Positions 1 through 8,282 of a stretch of DNA of 64,000 nucleotides are shown here, in pieces; positions within the stretch are counted from its first letter, which is position 1, and each line of letters starts with the position of its first letter. Below the pieces are notes generated by a model that was not told the origin of the DNA, did no database searches, and saw only the letters and a list, made by a program, of their open reading frames with translations. The stretch covers positions 1 through 64,000 of the forward strand of contig DAVZID010000008.1 of the NCBI GenBank assembly GCA_052273485.1, given 5' to 3'. The DNA is from Anthropogastromicrobium sp052273485. GTDB taxonomy: Bacteria; Bacillota; Clostridia; Lachnospirales; Lachnospiraceae. The position numbers and the translations under genes were made by a program.

Positions 1-1489
1 GATATGTATATGCTTTCGGAGGAACATTCTTCATTATATGCCAAAGATTTTTAAGGGCTATCAGGTAAAGGAAAAGGCAATCATCCGAATCACAAGAAAT
101 GCCGATATTGATGCGGATGCGCTGTATGATGAGGATCTTGATTACCGTGATTTTATGGAAAAATTAATCAAGAAGAGAAAAAAGCTGGCACCACTGCGTC
201 TTGAAATCGAAGGAGATTTAAGTGGTGAGACAGTAAAGACATTGTCTGGTCATCTTGATTTAAATTCCTGTTATGTGTACTACGCAAAGTCGCCTCTTGA
301 TTTATCCTTTGCCTATGAGATTCAAGATTTGCTTCGAAAAAATACACAGCTATTTTTTGAAAAACGTATGCCACAGAAATCACCGATGTTTCGACCAGAT
401 CAGCCCATTCTTGATCAAATCAGAAAAGAGGATAAGCTGTTGTCCTATCCATATGAGAGTATTAAGCCATTTTTGCAAATGCTTCACGAGGCCGCAAATG
501 ATCCCGATGTTGTCTCTATTAAGATGACGTTATACCGCATGGCAAGACAGAGTAAGGTAGTCGAATATTTGATTGAAGCTGCGGAAAATGGAAAAGAAGT
601 ATTTGTTCTTGTTGAACTAAAAGCACGTTTTGATGAGGAAAACAATATTGAATGGTCACGCCTTCTTGAGGATGCAGGCTGCCGTGTGATTTATGGACTC
701 GATGGCTATAAGGTGCATTCAAAGCTTTGTCTGATCACAAAGAAAAATGAAGAGAAAATTGAATATTATACACAGGTCGGTACCGGAAATTATAATGAGA
801 AGACCTCACGTCTCTATACCGATTTATCGTTCATGACTGCAAATGCGCAAGTTGGATTAGAAGCTGCCAAAATCTTTCATGCACTGGCACTTGGTCAGAC
901 ACCGGATGGACTTGAGCATCTGCTTGCTGCACCAAACTGTCTGCAAAATCGCATAATCGAGATGATTGACGAGCAGATTCGTCTGGCGCAGGATGGAAAA
1001 CCGTCCTATATTGGTCTTAAGATGAATTCGCTGACCGATAAAAAGATCATGGACAAATTGGTGGAGGCATCACAGGCCGGTGTGAAGATTGACATGGTGA
1101 TTCGTGGAATCTGCTGTCTGATTCCGGGTGTGTCTGGCTACACAGAAAATATTACGGTCAGAAGCATTGTTGGACGATTTTTGGAGCATTCAAGAATTTA
1201 TATTTTTGGTGCAAAGGAAAATGCGCGAGTCTACATTGCGTCCGCTGATTTTATGACAAGAAATACACTGCGCCGTGTGGAGGTGGCAGCACCGATTGAA
1301 AATGAGAAATTAAAAAAGCGTCTTCTTGACATGTTTGATGTGATGCTTCGTGATAATCAGAAAGCGCGAATTGAGTTGCCGGATACCAGATATGAGATGG
1401 TATCGGCGATGGAACTTCAAAACGATCCGCCGCTCAACTCACAGGAATATTTTTATGAACAGGCATATGAGGCAAATAGAATAAAATAG
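1..1489 (+). CDS. ppk1: Polyphosphate kinase 1, C-terminal part (5' end outside window)
   Basis: Makes inorganic polyphosphate from the gamma-phosphate of ATP, reversibly. The visible 484 residues cover the catalytic half of the family, which is usually about 700 residues. The middle-domain signature RITRNADI lies near residue 18 of the stretch starting at the ATG at 38. Two histidines stand in the expected contexts: the probable phospho-acceptor His in YKVHSKL (residue 227) and the second His in LEHSRIY (residue 384). The ATG at 38 cannot be the true start because homologous sequence continues upstream. In the first 24 bases that upstream sequence fits frame 1 (YMLSEE), whereas from base 26 it fits frame 2 (ILHYMPKIF). 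This suggests one extra base near 25, as a frameshift or sequencing error. Enzyme identity is secure; intactness is not. Confidence 0.9.
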   Translation, partial: ICICFRRNILHYMPKIFKGYQVKEKAIIRITRNADIDADALYDEDLDYRDFMEKLIKKRKKLAPLRLEIEGDLSGETVKTLSGHLDLNSCYVYYAKSPLDLSFAYEIQDLLRKNTQLFFEKRMPQKSPMFRPDQPILDQIRKEDKLLSYPYESIKPFLQMLHEAANDPDVVSIKMTLYRMARQSKVVEYLIEAAENGKEVFVLVELKARFDEENNIEWSRLLEDAGCRVIYGLDGYKVHSKLCLITKKNEEKIEYYTQVGTGNYNEKTSRLYTDLSFMTANAQVGLEAAKIFHALALGQTPDGLEHLLAAPNCLQNRIIEMIDEQIRLAQDGKPSYIGLKMNSLTDKKIMDKLVEASQAGVKIDMVIRGICCLIPGVSGYTENITVRSIVGRFLEHSRIYIFGAKENARVYIASADFMTRNTLRRVEVAAPIENEKLKKRLLDMFDVMLRDNQKARIELPDTRYEMVSAMELQNDPPLNSQEYFYEQAYEANRIK

Positions 1490-1645
1490 TAACGATACAG
1501 AACCTCATTGATAAAATAAAAAAGTCCATTGTTTTTTATGGTCCGCTGCGATATACTTTTGTTAGTCGCAGCGGATCTTTATTTTGCATATTTGAATGGT
1601 TGTGAATATTGTTTTGCTAAATCATTTGAGAAAGCAGGTGGAACA

Positions 1646-2905
1646 ATGGGAAACGTTATGGATTATTTAAAATGGAGAGGCGATCTGACCTTTGCACAGG
1701 ATCCATTCAACGAAGTGGACAATTTGCTTCTCTCGTATGTAGCTTATGTCAATCTGGATGGACTATCGGTCGGCGCTGGAGAGGAAAAGGTGACACTTGA
1801 GGAGCTTTCAAGGCGCTTTTTTGTGCTTCACAGCGAAACAGAGTTAGAGGCAGACAAATCCTTTACACGCGTAGCACCGTATATCTTAAAACAGATGGCA
1901 GAGTCGAACCGCTACCGCACGGCAGAGGTGTCAAATTATGTCAATATGGTCAATCCAAAACTTGAAATGCAGTTTTCGGCGGCACAGGTTGATCTTCCAG
2001 ATGGCACGGTGAATTTTTGCTTTCGGGGGACCGACGATAACATTGTGGCATGGAAGGAAGATTTTAACTTAAGCCTTGGTGAGGTTCCGGCGCAGCGATT
2101 GGCAGCCGAATATTTAAATCGTTTTGGAACAGGTTCGGAACCGATTCGGTTAAGTGGTCATTCAAAAGGAGGCAATCTGGCCGTCTTTGCGGCTGCTGCC
2201 TGTGATCCTCATGTGCAGGAAAAAATCACGGACGTCTATTGCAACGATGGCCCCGGCTTTATTCATGAGTTTGTTAGCGGCGAAGAATACAAACGGATTC
2301 AAGGAAGAATCCACCGTTACATTCCAGATTCATCCATCATCGGAATGCTTCTTGAAAATCCGGTCAAGCCGCATGTCATCAAAAGCTCTGGAAAGGGAAT
2401 CCTTCAGCACGATGCGATTAGCTGGCAGATTGAAGGGCCGTGCTTTGTACCAGAAACTCTAAGTGAATCGGCAACGATGCTTCACGAAACGCTTCATCGC
2501 TGGCTGGACAACATTGATGAGAGTGGAAGAGAGCAGTTTGTAAATGATCTGTTTTCGATCCTTGAATCGACTGGTGTAGAAACGCTTACACAGGTGCAGG
2601 AGGGTGGACTAAAAAATGCAGCAACGATGCTGCGCGAGCTTCATCAGATTGTACCGGGAACTTGGTCTGAGCTAGAAAACCTGTTAAAGGCCGTTTTGCC
2701 GTTTTCCGGATTTGTCATTATGGGACGGCAAAAGTCTGTGGAGAAGCAAGCAACAACGGAGAGACAAAGTTCAATCCGGGAGATTGCAAGCAACTACAAA
2801 ACAGTCCTTGCAGGTCTTAGAAACAGTAACAATAACAATGAAAAGAATAGCGAAAAAAAGAACGAAAAAAATACTGAAATAATACAGGAGGAAAAAAATA
2901 AATGA
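1646..2905 (+). CDS. Mbeg1-like (DUF2974) alpha/beta-hydrolase family protein
   Basis: A 419-residue cytoplasmic protein resembling the DUF2974/Mbeg1 family, lipase-like proteins of unknown substrate. The nucleophile elbow GHSKGG is present with Ser at about residue 173, preceded by a FCFRGTDD motif typical of lipase-3-like folds. The C-terminus is a low-complexity Asn/Lys/Glu tail. I chose the ATG at 1646 because AGGTGG lies 5-6 bases upstream and the protein then starts MGNVMDYLKW; an upstream in-frame ATG at 1529 lacks a ribosome site and adds an atypical Cys-rich stretch. The stop overlaps the next start as ATGA, so it is translationally coupled to the MATE gene. The real substrate cannot be inferred. 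Confidence 0.75.
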   Translation: MGNVMDYLKWRGDLTFAQDPFNEVDNLLLSYVAYVNLDGLSVGAGEEKVTLEELSRRFFVLHSETELEADKSFTRVAPYILKQMAESNRYRTAEVSNYVNMVNPKLEMQFSAAQVDLPDGTVNFCFRGTDDNIVAWKEDFNLSLGEVPAQRLAAEYLNRFGTGSEPIRLSGHSKGGNLAVFAAAACDPHVQEKITDVYCNDGPGFIHEFVSGEEYKRIQGRIHRYIPDSSIIGMLLENPVKPHVIKSSGKGILQHDAISWQIEGPCFVPETLSESATMLHETLHRWLDNIDESGREQFVNDLFSILESTGVETLTQVQEGGLKNAATMLRELHQIVPGTWSELENLLKAVLPFSGFVIMGRQKSVEKQATTERQSSIREIASNYKTVLAGLRNSNNNNEKNSEKKNEKNTEIIQEEKNK

Positions 2906-4293
2906 GTCAGAATAAACAGGCTGCGAAGACAGCCGGGGCAGGGGGAATCACCGAGGGCGTGATTTGGGAACAGCTCCTTGTCTTTTTCTTTCCGATTTTG
3001 TTCGGAGCATTTTTTCAGCAGCTGTACAACACGGTTGATGCGATCGTGGTCGGCCGATTTACCAGTTCGCTTGAACTAGCAGCCGTGGGTGGCTCCACTG
3101 GAACTTTAATTAACTTACTATTTGGTTTCTTTATTGGTTTGTCCTCTGGTGCAACCGTCATCATCGCACAGTTTTACGGTGCAGGCGATAAGGAGATGGT
3201 AAGCCGAAGTGTTCACACGGCCGTGGCACTTGCAATCGTGGGTGGTGCAATTCTTAGTGCATTTGGACTTGTTTTTGCAAGAACAGCGCTTGAGTGGATG
3301 CAGACACCGGATACGGTAATTGATTTTGCAGAGACTTACATCAAGATTTATTTTCTCGGCATGATTCCGAATCTCTACTATAACATCTGTGCGGCAATTT
3401 TGCGTGCAGTAGGCGATTCTAAGCGACCACTCTATATTTTGATTTTCTCTTGTCTTGTAAATATTGTGCTTGACCTTGTATTTGTAGTAGTGCTTCGCAT
3501 GTCTGTTCAGGGAGTTGGAATTGCGACGATTCTTTCCCAGTTTATCAGTGCAGTTCTTATTACGTTCTGTTTAATGCGTACGAATGAATGCTATCGTTTG
3601 CAGTGGCGCAAGGTTCGTTTTCACAAGAAGTTGCTCATTCGTATCATTCAGATTGGTGTACCGGCAGGTCTCCAGTCCGTTATGTATAACATTGCAAATA
3701 TCATCATTCAGTCCAATGTCAATCGACTCGGAAGTGATACGATGGCGGCATACACCGCATATTCGAAGATTGATGCGGTATTCTGGATGATCATGAACGC
3801 ATTTGGTGTATCGGTTTCCACTTTTGCCGGACAAAATTTCGGTGCTGGAAAGCTTGATCGTGTGCGAAAGAGTATGAAAATCTGCTGGGGCATGGCATTT
3901 GGCGCGAGTGTCGGACTGAGTGTGCTTCTTCATTTCTTTGGACGATATGTGTACATGCTCTTTACGACCGATACACAGGTTATTGAGATCGGAATGCAGA
4001 TTTTGTATTTTCTGACACCAATTTATTTTACATATGTCACGATCGAGGTCGTTTCTGGAACCGTGCGCTCCATGGGCTTTGTGTTCACACCGATGCTTAT
4101 GACTTGTGGTGGCGTGTGCGTACTTCGTCTTTTGTGGCTGTTTATTGCAGTTCCGAAGAACCGAACGATCACAAACATTTTGTTCAGCTATCCACTGTCA
4201 TGGGTAGTGACATCAATTTTATTTATCATTTATTACATTTACCTAAATAAAACAGGAAAAATCGAGGCGGCAAGAGAACATAGCCTTGTGTAA
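2902..4293 (+). CDS. MATE family efflux transporter
   Basis: A 463-residue inner-membrane protein with about 12 hydrophobic segments arranged as two MatE halves. It should export drugs or metabolites in exchange for Na+ or H+. The N-terminal half has the family-typical QLYNTVDAIVVGRF stretch near residue 47 and SSGATVIIAQFYGAGD near 92; the second half repeats this as VSTFAGQNFGAG near 305. A strong AGGAGG precedes the start, which overlaps the previous stop by 4 bases, so the pair forms one operon ended by the hairpin at 4349. The substrate cannot be read from sequence. Confidence 0.9.
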   Translation: MSQNKQAAKTAGAGGITEGVIWEQLLVFFFPILFGAFFQQLYNTVDAIVVGRFTSSLELAAVGGSTGTLINLLFGFFIGLSSGATVIIAQFYGAGDKEMVSRSVHTAVALAIVGGAILSAFGLVFARTALEWMQTPDTVIDFAETYIKIYFLGMIPNLYYNICAAILRAVGDSKRPLYILIFSCLVNIVLDLVFVVVLRMSVQGVGIATILSQFISAVLITFCLMRTNECYRLQWRKVRFHKKLLIRIIQIGVPAGLQSVMYNIANIIIQSNVNRLGSDTMAAYTAYSKIDAVFWMIMNAFGVSVSTFAGQNFGAGKLDRVRKSMKICWGMAFGASVGLSVLLHFFGRYVYMLFTTDTQVIEIGMQILYFLTPIYFTYVTIEVVSGTVRSMGFVFTPMLMTCGGVCVLRLLWLFIAVPKNRTITNILFSYPLSWVVTSILFIIYYIYLNKTGKIEAAREHSLV

Positions 4294-4348
4294 CGAGCGA
4301 GTCGAATGAAAGAATTGTTGTAAGAAAAAGCAAAATAGCAGTAAGAGT

Positions 4349-4412
4349 AGAGGGCGAAGCATAGGGCTTGAAAGAGTTGTAAGCTTCGCTCTTTCATTTT
4401 TGCTTTTTGTTC
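4349..4412 (+). terminator. Rho-independent terminator after MATE gene
   Basis: A 12-bp stem with two G-U pairs (arms 4349-4360 and 4383-4394) is followed by a T-rich stretch with CATTTTTG and CTTTTTG. It closes the two-gene operon and isolates it from the two-component system. Confidence 0.65.
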
Positions 4413-4467
4413 CATGCCGTTTCCTTTCATTTTTGTTTTCGCATTGCTTCTTTTTCAATTTTTCTGT

Positions 4468-4524
4468 CTTAAACAAACCTTAAAGATTTTCCCTGTTTAT
4501 TCTTAAAGCAAAAAATTGTATACT
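4468..4524 (+). promoter_or_regulatory. Promoter region of the two-component operon with CTTAAA direct repeats
   Basis: A -10 box TATACT sits at 4519-4524 with a weak -35 (TTTATT, 4496-4501, 17-bp spacer). Three copies of CTTAAA start at 4468, 4479 and 4502, that is 11 and 23 bp apart, on nearly the same helix face. OmpR/PhoB-type regulators commonly bind direct repeats at about 11-bp spacing, so an autoregulatory operator is plausible but unproven. Confidence 0.45.
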
Positions 4525-4559
4525 AAGGGACAGAAAAGAGAAAGGGAGAAACATGAGTT

Positions 4560-5309
4560 ATGAGTATGAATACCAACATAAATGGAAATAAGGCCGATCA
4601 GCTTGATTCCGCTAAGAAGATAGATAAAATTGTAATTTGTGATGATGATAAGGACATTGTAAAAGCACTTCAGATTTATTTATCAAATAGAGATTACGAG
4701 CTTTTGTGTGCATACACAGGAAGGGAAGCATTAGAATTTGTCAAAAAAGGTGATGTCTCGCTTGTTCTTTTGGATGTGATGATGCCGGAGATGGATGGAA
4801 TCACGGCACTTCGCGCAATCAGAGAAGTCAGTAATGTGCCAGTCATTTTGATTACAGCAAAAAGTGAAGACGCTGATAAGGTGCTGGGTCTTGATGTAGG
4901 TGCAGATGATTATATTACAAAACCATTTAATCCAATTGAGGTGTTGGCGAGAGTGCGTTCTCAGCTTCGCAGATATAATAAGTTGGGAGGCAGCGAAGAC
5001 AGCAACCGAAGAGAGATGTTAAGCTGTGGTGGCGTGACGCTCGATGACCGCACGAAGCAGGTCACAATGGATGGCGAGGAGGTATCACTCACTCCCACCG
5101 AATACGAGATCTTAAAATTTCTGATGTCCCATCCAAGGCAGGTCTTTTCTCCGAAGCAGATTTACAGCGAGGTGTGGAAGGACACGCCGATTGGAAGCGA
5201 GGGTACGGTAGCGGTACATATCCGTCATTTACGAGAAAAACTTGAGATAGAGCCATCCGACCCGAGACACTTTAAGGTTGTCTGGGGACAGGGCTACAAG
5301 TTTGAGTAA
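4560..5309 (+). CDS. OmpR/PhoB-family response regulator
   Basis: A 249-residue transcription factor. The N-terminal receiver domain has the acidic pocket CDDDKD near residue 29, the phospho-acceptor Asp at about 72 in LLDVMMPEMDG and the conserved Lys in ITKPF. The C-terminal winged-helix domain (about residues 150-249) has the family pattern SLTPTEYEILKFL and ends VVWGQGYKFE. About 20 polar residues precede the receiver. GGGAG lies about 10 bases before the ATG. It is followed at once by a histidine kinase, its evident partner. Target genes and signal are unknown; the nearby CTTAAA repeats hint at autoregulation. Confidence 0.93.
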   Translation: MSMNTNINGNKADQLDSAKKIDKIVICDDDKDIVKALQIYLSNRDYELLCAYTGREALEFVKKGDVSLVLLDVMMPEMDGITALRAIREVSNVPVILITAKSEDADKVLGLDVGADDYITKPFNPIEVLARVRSQLRRYNKLGGSEDSNRREMLSCGGVTLDDRTKQVTMDGEEVSLTPTEYEILKFLMSHPRQVFSPKQIYSEVWKDTPIGSEGTVAVHIRHLREKLEIEPSDPRHFKVVWGQGYKFE

Positions 5310-5322
5310 GAAAGGAGGAAGT

Positions 5323-6906
5323 ATGGGAAAATTAAAAGAAAAATTAAAGCCAGAAAAACTGGCCGCGACGTTTCCAGCTTACATAGGAGCCTATTTGATG
5401 TGCATGGTAATGGGCTTTTGTGCGCTTATGTTTGTTCGTGAACTGTTGTATCAGTTGGACACGATGCGCTATTATGGACTTGGTAATTTTGGTGGTGTGG
5501 CATCTGCTCTTTTGTGTGTACTTGTATGTGCATTTTTCTTTTATCAGGGAGCAAAAATTATTATAAGCCGCGCTCATAGAAAGTCAAAAAAGGAGTTGAA
5601 GCATCCAAATGGCCTGTATGGTATGCCAATTGAATGCTGCGCAGCTATTTATCTTGCAGCAGAAGTAATCCTTCTTTGCATGTCGATCAGTTCGGGAGAG
5701 TATGCATGTATTGGAATGCTCGGTTCAGCTGTGTTGATGCATTTTTGTGAAAATATTGTTCAAAGAAAGGACAGAGGACTTCTTACAAGAGGCTCCCTCT
5801 ATGAGAAGGTACATACGGCGGCACAAAAGGCAGGAATCGTCATTCCATTTATGGTGGGATGCAGCATTGTCAGTGTGTTATTGTTCCTCTTTATCGTCAT
5901 TTTAATTGCAAGTGGACGTGGAGATGTTTTTTACTGGGGGACAATGGGATCCACCTTTCGTCTTTTTCTCTGTGGGGCGCTTGCCATTTTGATTCCATGC
6001 GCATTCTGGTATCTTTGCTGGTGTTTCCATAAGTTAAAAATTGCAGGTGAGGCACTTCGCGATGGACTCGATGGGTATCGTGTGGATACAAGCCATATGG
6101 TTGGTGCGTTAAGAGAACATGGAGAAGATTTGAACCGCATCGGTGAGGGGGTCAATAAGGCGGTCGAGGAGCGATTAAAGAGTGAGAGACTTCGTACCGA
6201 ACTGATCACAAATGTCTCCCATGACATCAAGACACCGCTTACTTCCATTATCAATTATGCGGATCTAATCAGCAAGGAAAAGACGGACAATCCAAGCATT
6301 CAGGAATACGCAGAGGTGCTTGGAAAGCAGTCGCAGAAATTAAAGCGTCTGATTGAAAATCTGATCGAAGCGTCAAAGGCAGCCACCGGAAATATTCATG
6401 TTGAGCTAAAACCGTGTAATTTAAATGTATTACTGGCACAGATAGCAGGCGAGTATGAACAGCGCCTTGGCAAACAGAATTTAACGCTGATCACATCGCC
6501 GTCACCGGAGGAAATCTTCGTTATGGCAGACGGAAGCCAGCTGTGGCGAGTTTTTGATAATTTGCTGGGAAACATTTGCAAGTATGCACTCGAGCATACG
6601 CGTGTCTACCTGGATGTATCCGTCAAGGAGCATGATCAGGTTGAGATTACAGTGAAAAATATTTCCAAAAACCAGCTGAATTTATCCGAGGAAGAGCTTT
6701 TTGAGCGCTTCACACGAGGCGATAATTCCAGAAGCACTAGCGGAAACGGACTCGGATTGTCCATTGCGCAAAGCTTAATGCGTCTTCAAAATGGATCGCT
6801 TCATCTTGTCATCGATGGCGATTTGTTTAAGGCGATTGTACAGCTTAACCGCGTGGATGCAGTTACATCGGAGCAGGCACAGCTGCCAGAAGAAAAGACT
6901 TTATAA
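5323..6906 (+). CDS. Membrane sensor histidine kinase
   Basis: A 527-residue sensor kinase, partner of the upstream regulator. Several hydrophobic segments occupy the first 240 residues (around 15-45, 60-80, 100-140, 175-210 and 225-245), with no large extracytoplasmic domain, so it probably senses a membrane or intracellular cue. The phospho-acceptor His is about residue 300 in NVSHDIKTPLTSI. The ATPase domain has an N-box-like DNLLGNICKYA and G-box GNGLGLSIA. The start at 5323 is preceded by AAAGGAGG, 14 bases after the regulator's stop. An in-frame ATG at 5278 inside the regulator gene lacks a ribosome site. Confidence 0.92.
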   Translation: MGKLKEKLKPEKLAATFPAYIGAYLMCMVMGFCALMFVRELLYQLDTMRYYGLGNFGGVASALLCVLVCAFFFYQGAKIIISRAHRKSKKELKHPNGLYGMPIECCAAIYLAAEVILLCMSISSGEYACIGMLGSAVLMHFCENIVQRKDRGLLTRGSLYEKVHTAAQKAGIVIPFMVGCSIVSVLLFLFIVILIASGRGDVFYWGTMGSTFRLFLCGALAILIPCAFWYLCWCFHKLKIAGEALRDGLDGYRVDTSHMVGALREHGEDLNRIGEGVNKAVEERLKSERLRTELITNVSHDIKTPLTSIINYADLISKEKTDNPSIQEYAEVLGKQSQKLKRLIENLIEASKAATGNIHVELKPCNLNVLLAQIAGEYEQRLGKQNLTLITSPSPEEIFVMADGSQLWRVFDNLLGNICKYALEHTRVYLDVSVKEHDQVEITVKNISKNQLNLSEEELFERFTRGDNSRSTSGNGLGLSIAQSLMRLQNGSLHLVIDGDLFKAIVQLNRVDAVTSEQAQLPEEKTL

Positions 6907-6915
6907 ACGTTAGAA

Positions 6916-6947
6916 TTGGGGTAGGTACCATTCGGTGCCTGCCCCAA
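6916..6947 (+). repeat. 14-bp-arm hairpin between kinase and deoB
   Basis: Arms 6916-6929 and 6934-6947 (TTGGGGTAGGTACC with GGTGCCTGCCCCAA) pair along 14 bp with two wobbles and a 4-base loop. No T-tract follows on either strand, so it is not a textbook terminator. It could be an extragenic palindrome or a factor-dependent end. Confidence 0.5.
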
Positions 6948-6952
6948 AAGAC

Positions 6953-6981
6953 TTTACAGAAAATTTCCTTTTTGGTATACT
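6953..6981 (+). promoter_or_regulatory. Sigma-A-type promoter for deoB
   Basis: TTTACA (6953-6958), a 17-bp spacer and TATACT (6976-6981) lie 40 bases before the deoB start, which has CAGGAGG as its ribosome site. Confidence 0.7.
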
Positions 6982-7020
6982 AAAAGCCAGAGAAAACAAA
7001 GTAGTTTCAGGAGGTTTTTT

Positions 7021-8214
7021 ATGAAGTATCGTCGGATTTTTACAATTGTTATCGATTCGTTCGGAATCGGTGCCATGGATAACGCAGCCGAATATGGAGA
7101 CGCAGGCTGTGATACCTTTGGTCACATCGCTGATAAGGTGCCAGGCATCAAGATCCCAAACTTGATCCGCATGGGTCTGACCGAGCTGCATCCGGCTCCA
7201 GTACTGACTGGCCCGCAGCCGACCGAGCGCATTGGAAAATATGCCAGATTAAATGAGGCCAGCAACGGCAAAGATACCATGACCGGCCACTGGGAGATGA
7301 TGGGTCTTGAGATCAAGACTCCATTTCAGACTTTCACCGACACTGGATTTCCAAAGGAGCTGATTGAGGAATTAGAGAAGAGAACTGGCCATCGCGTCAT
7401 CGGAAACAAGGCAGCGAGCGGAACTGCGATTTTAGACGAACTCGCAGAGGAAGAAATTAAGACAGGTGCCATGATCGTGTATACTTCCTCCGATTCTGTT
7501 CTTCAGATCTGTGGAAATGAGGAGACTTTTGGACTGGATGAGCTGTATCGCTGCTGCAAGATCGCAAGAGAGCTGACCATGAAGCCAGAGTGGAAGGTAG
7601 GCCGTGTGATTGCAAGACCATACGTTGGTAAGAAAAAGGGCGAGTTTAAGCGTACTTCAAATCGTCACGACTATGCGCTCAAGCCGTATGGAAAGACCGC
7701 AATGGACGCATTAAAGGAAGCTGGCTTTGATGTCATCAGTATCGGAAAGATTCGTGATATCTTTGACGGAGAGGGCATCACAGAGGCAGAGCGCTCCAAG
7801 AGCAGCGTAGAAGGAATGGAGCAGACCATCGAGAAATTAGATCAGGACTTTACCGGACTGTGCTTCACCAATCTTGTTGACTTTGATGCACTGTGGGGTC
7901 ACAGAAGAAATCCACAGGGCTATGCAGAGGAGCTTGAGAAATTTGACGTACTGCTTGGTAAGTTCTTAGAGAAGATGAACGACGATGATTTGGTAATCGT
8001 AACCGCTGACCATGGAAACGATCCGACCTTTAAGGGAACCGATCACACAAAGGAGCGCGTTCCGTTCTTAGCGTATTCTCCGTCCATGAAGACGAGCGGA
8101 AGAATTGACGATCAGAATTGCTTCGCTGTAATTGGTGCATCGATTGCAGATAACTTTGGTGTAAAGATGCCAGAGAAAACGATCGGTACATCTATTCTCG
8201 GACAGCTTGGCTGA
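7021..8214 (+). CDS. deoB: Phosphopentomutase
   Basis: Interconverts ribose/deoxyribose 1- and 5-phosphates in nucleoside salvage. The 397-residue protein has the family length and the alkaline-phosphatase-type metal sites: Asp12 in VIDSFGIG, Thr86 in GKDTMTGHWE (the expected phospho-acceptor) and DHGNDPTFKGTDHTKE near 330. CAGGAGG stands about 6 bases before the ATG and the gene has its own promoter. No other deo gene adjoins it, so it may act alone in recycling pentose phosphates. Confidence 0.96.
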   Translation: MKYRRIFTIVIDSFGIGAMDNAAEYGDAGCDTFGHIADKVPGIKIPNLIRMGLTELHPAPVLTGPQPTERIGKYARLNEASNGKDTMTGHWEMMGLEIKTPFQTFTDTGFPKELIEELEKRTGHRVIGNKAASGTAILDELAEEEIKTGAMIVYTSSDSVLQICGNEETFGLDELYRCCKIARELTMKPEWKVGRVIARPYVGKKKGEFKRTSNRHDYALKPYGKTAMDALKEAGFDVISIGKIRDIFDGEGITEAERSKSSVEGMEQTIEKLDQDFTGLCFTNLVDFDALWGHRRNPQGYAEELEKFDVLLGKFLEKMNDDDLVIVTADHGNDPTFKGTDHTKERVPFLAYSPSMKTSGRIDDQNCFAVIGASIADNFGVKMPEKTIGTSILGQLG

Positions 8215-8282
8215 TGGTCCGTTTAAGGGAAACGAAAACCTAGAAAATAGAGAAAACAAGAGTAAGGAAAACACAAAAAAGT

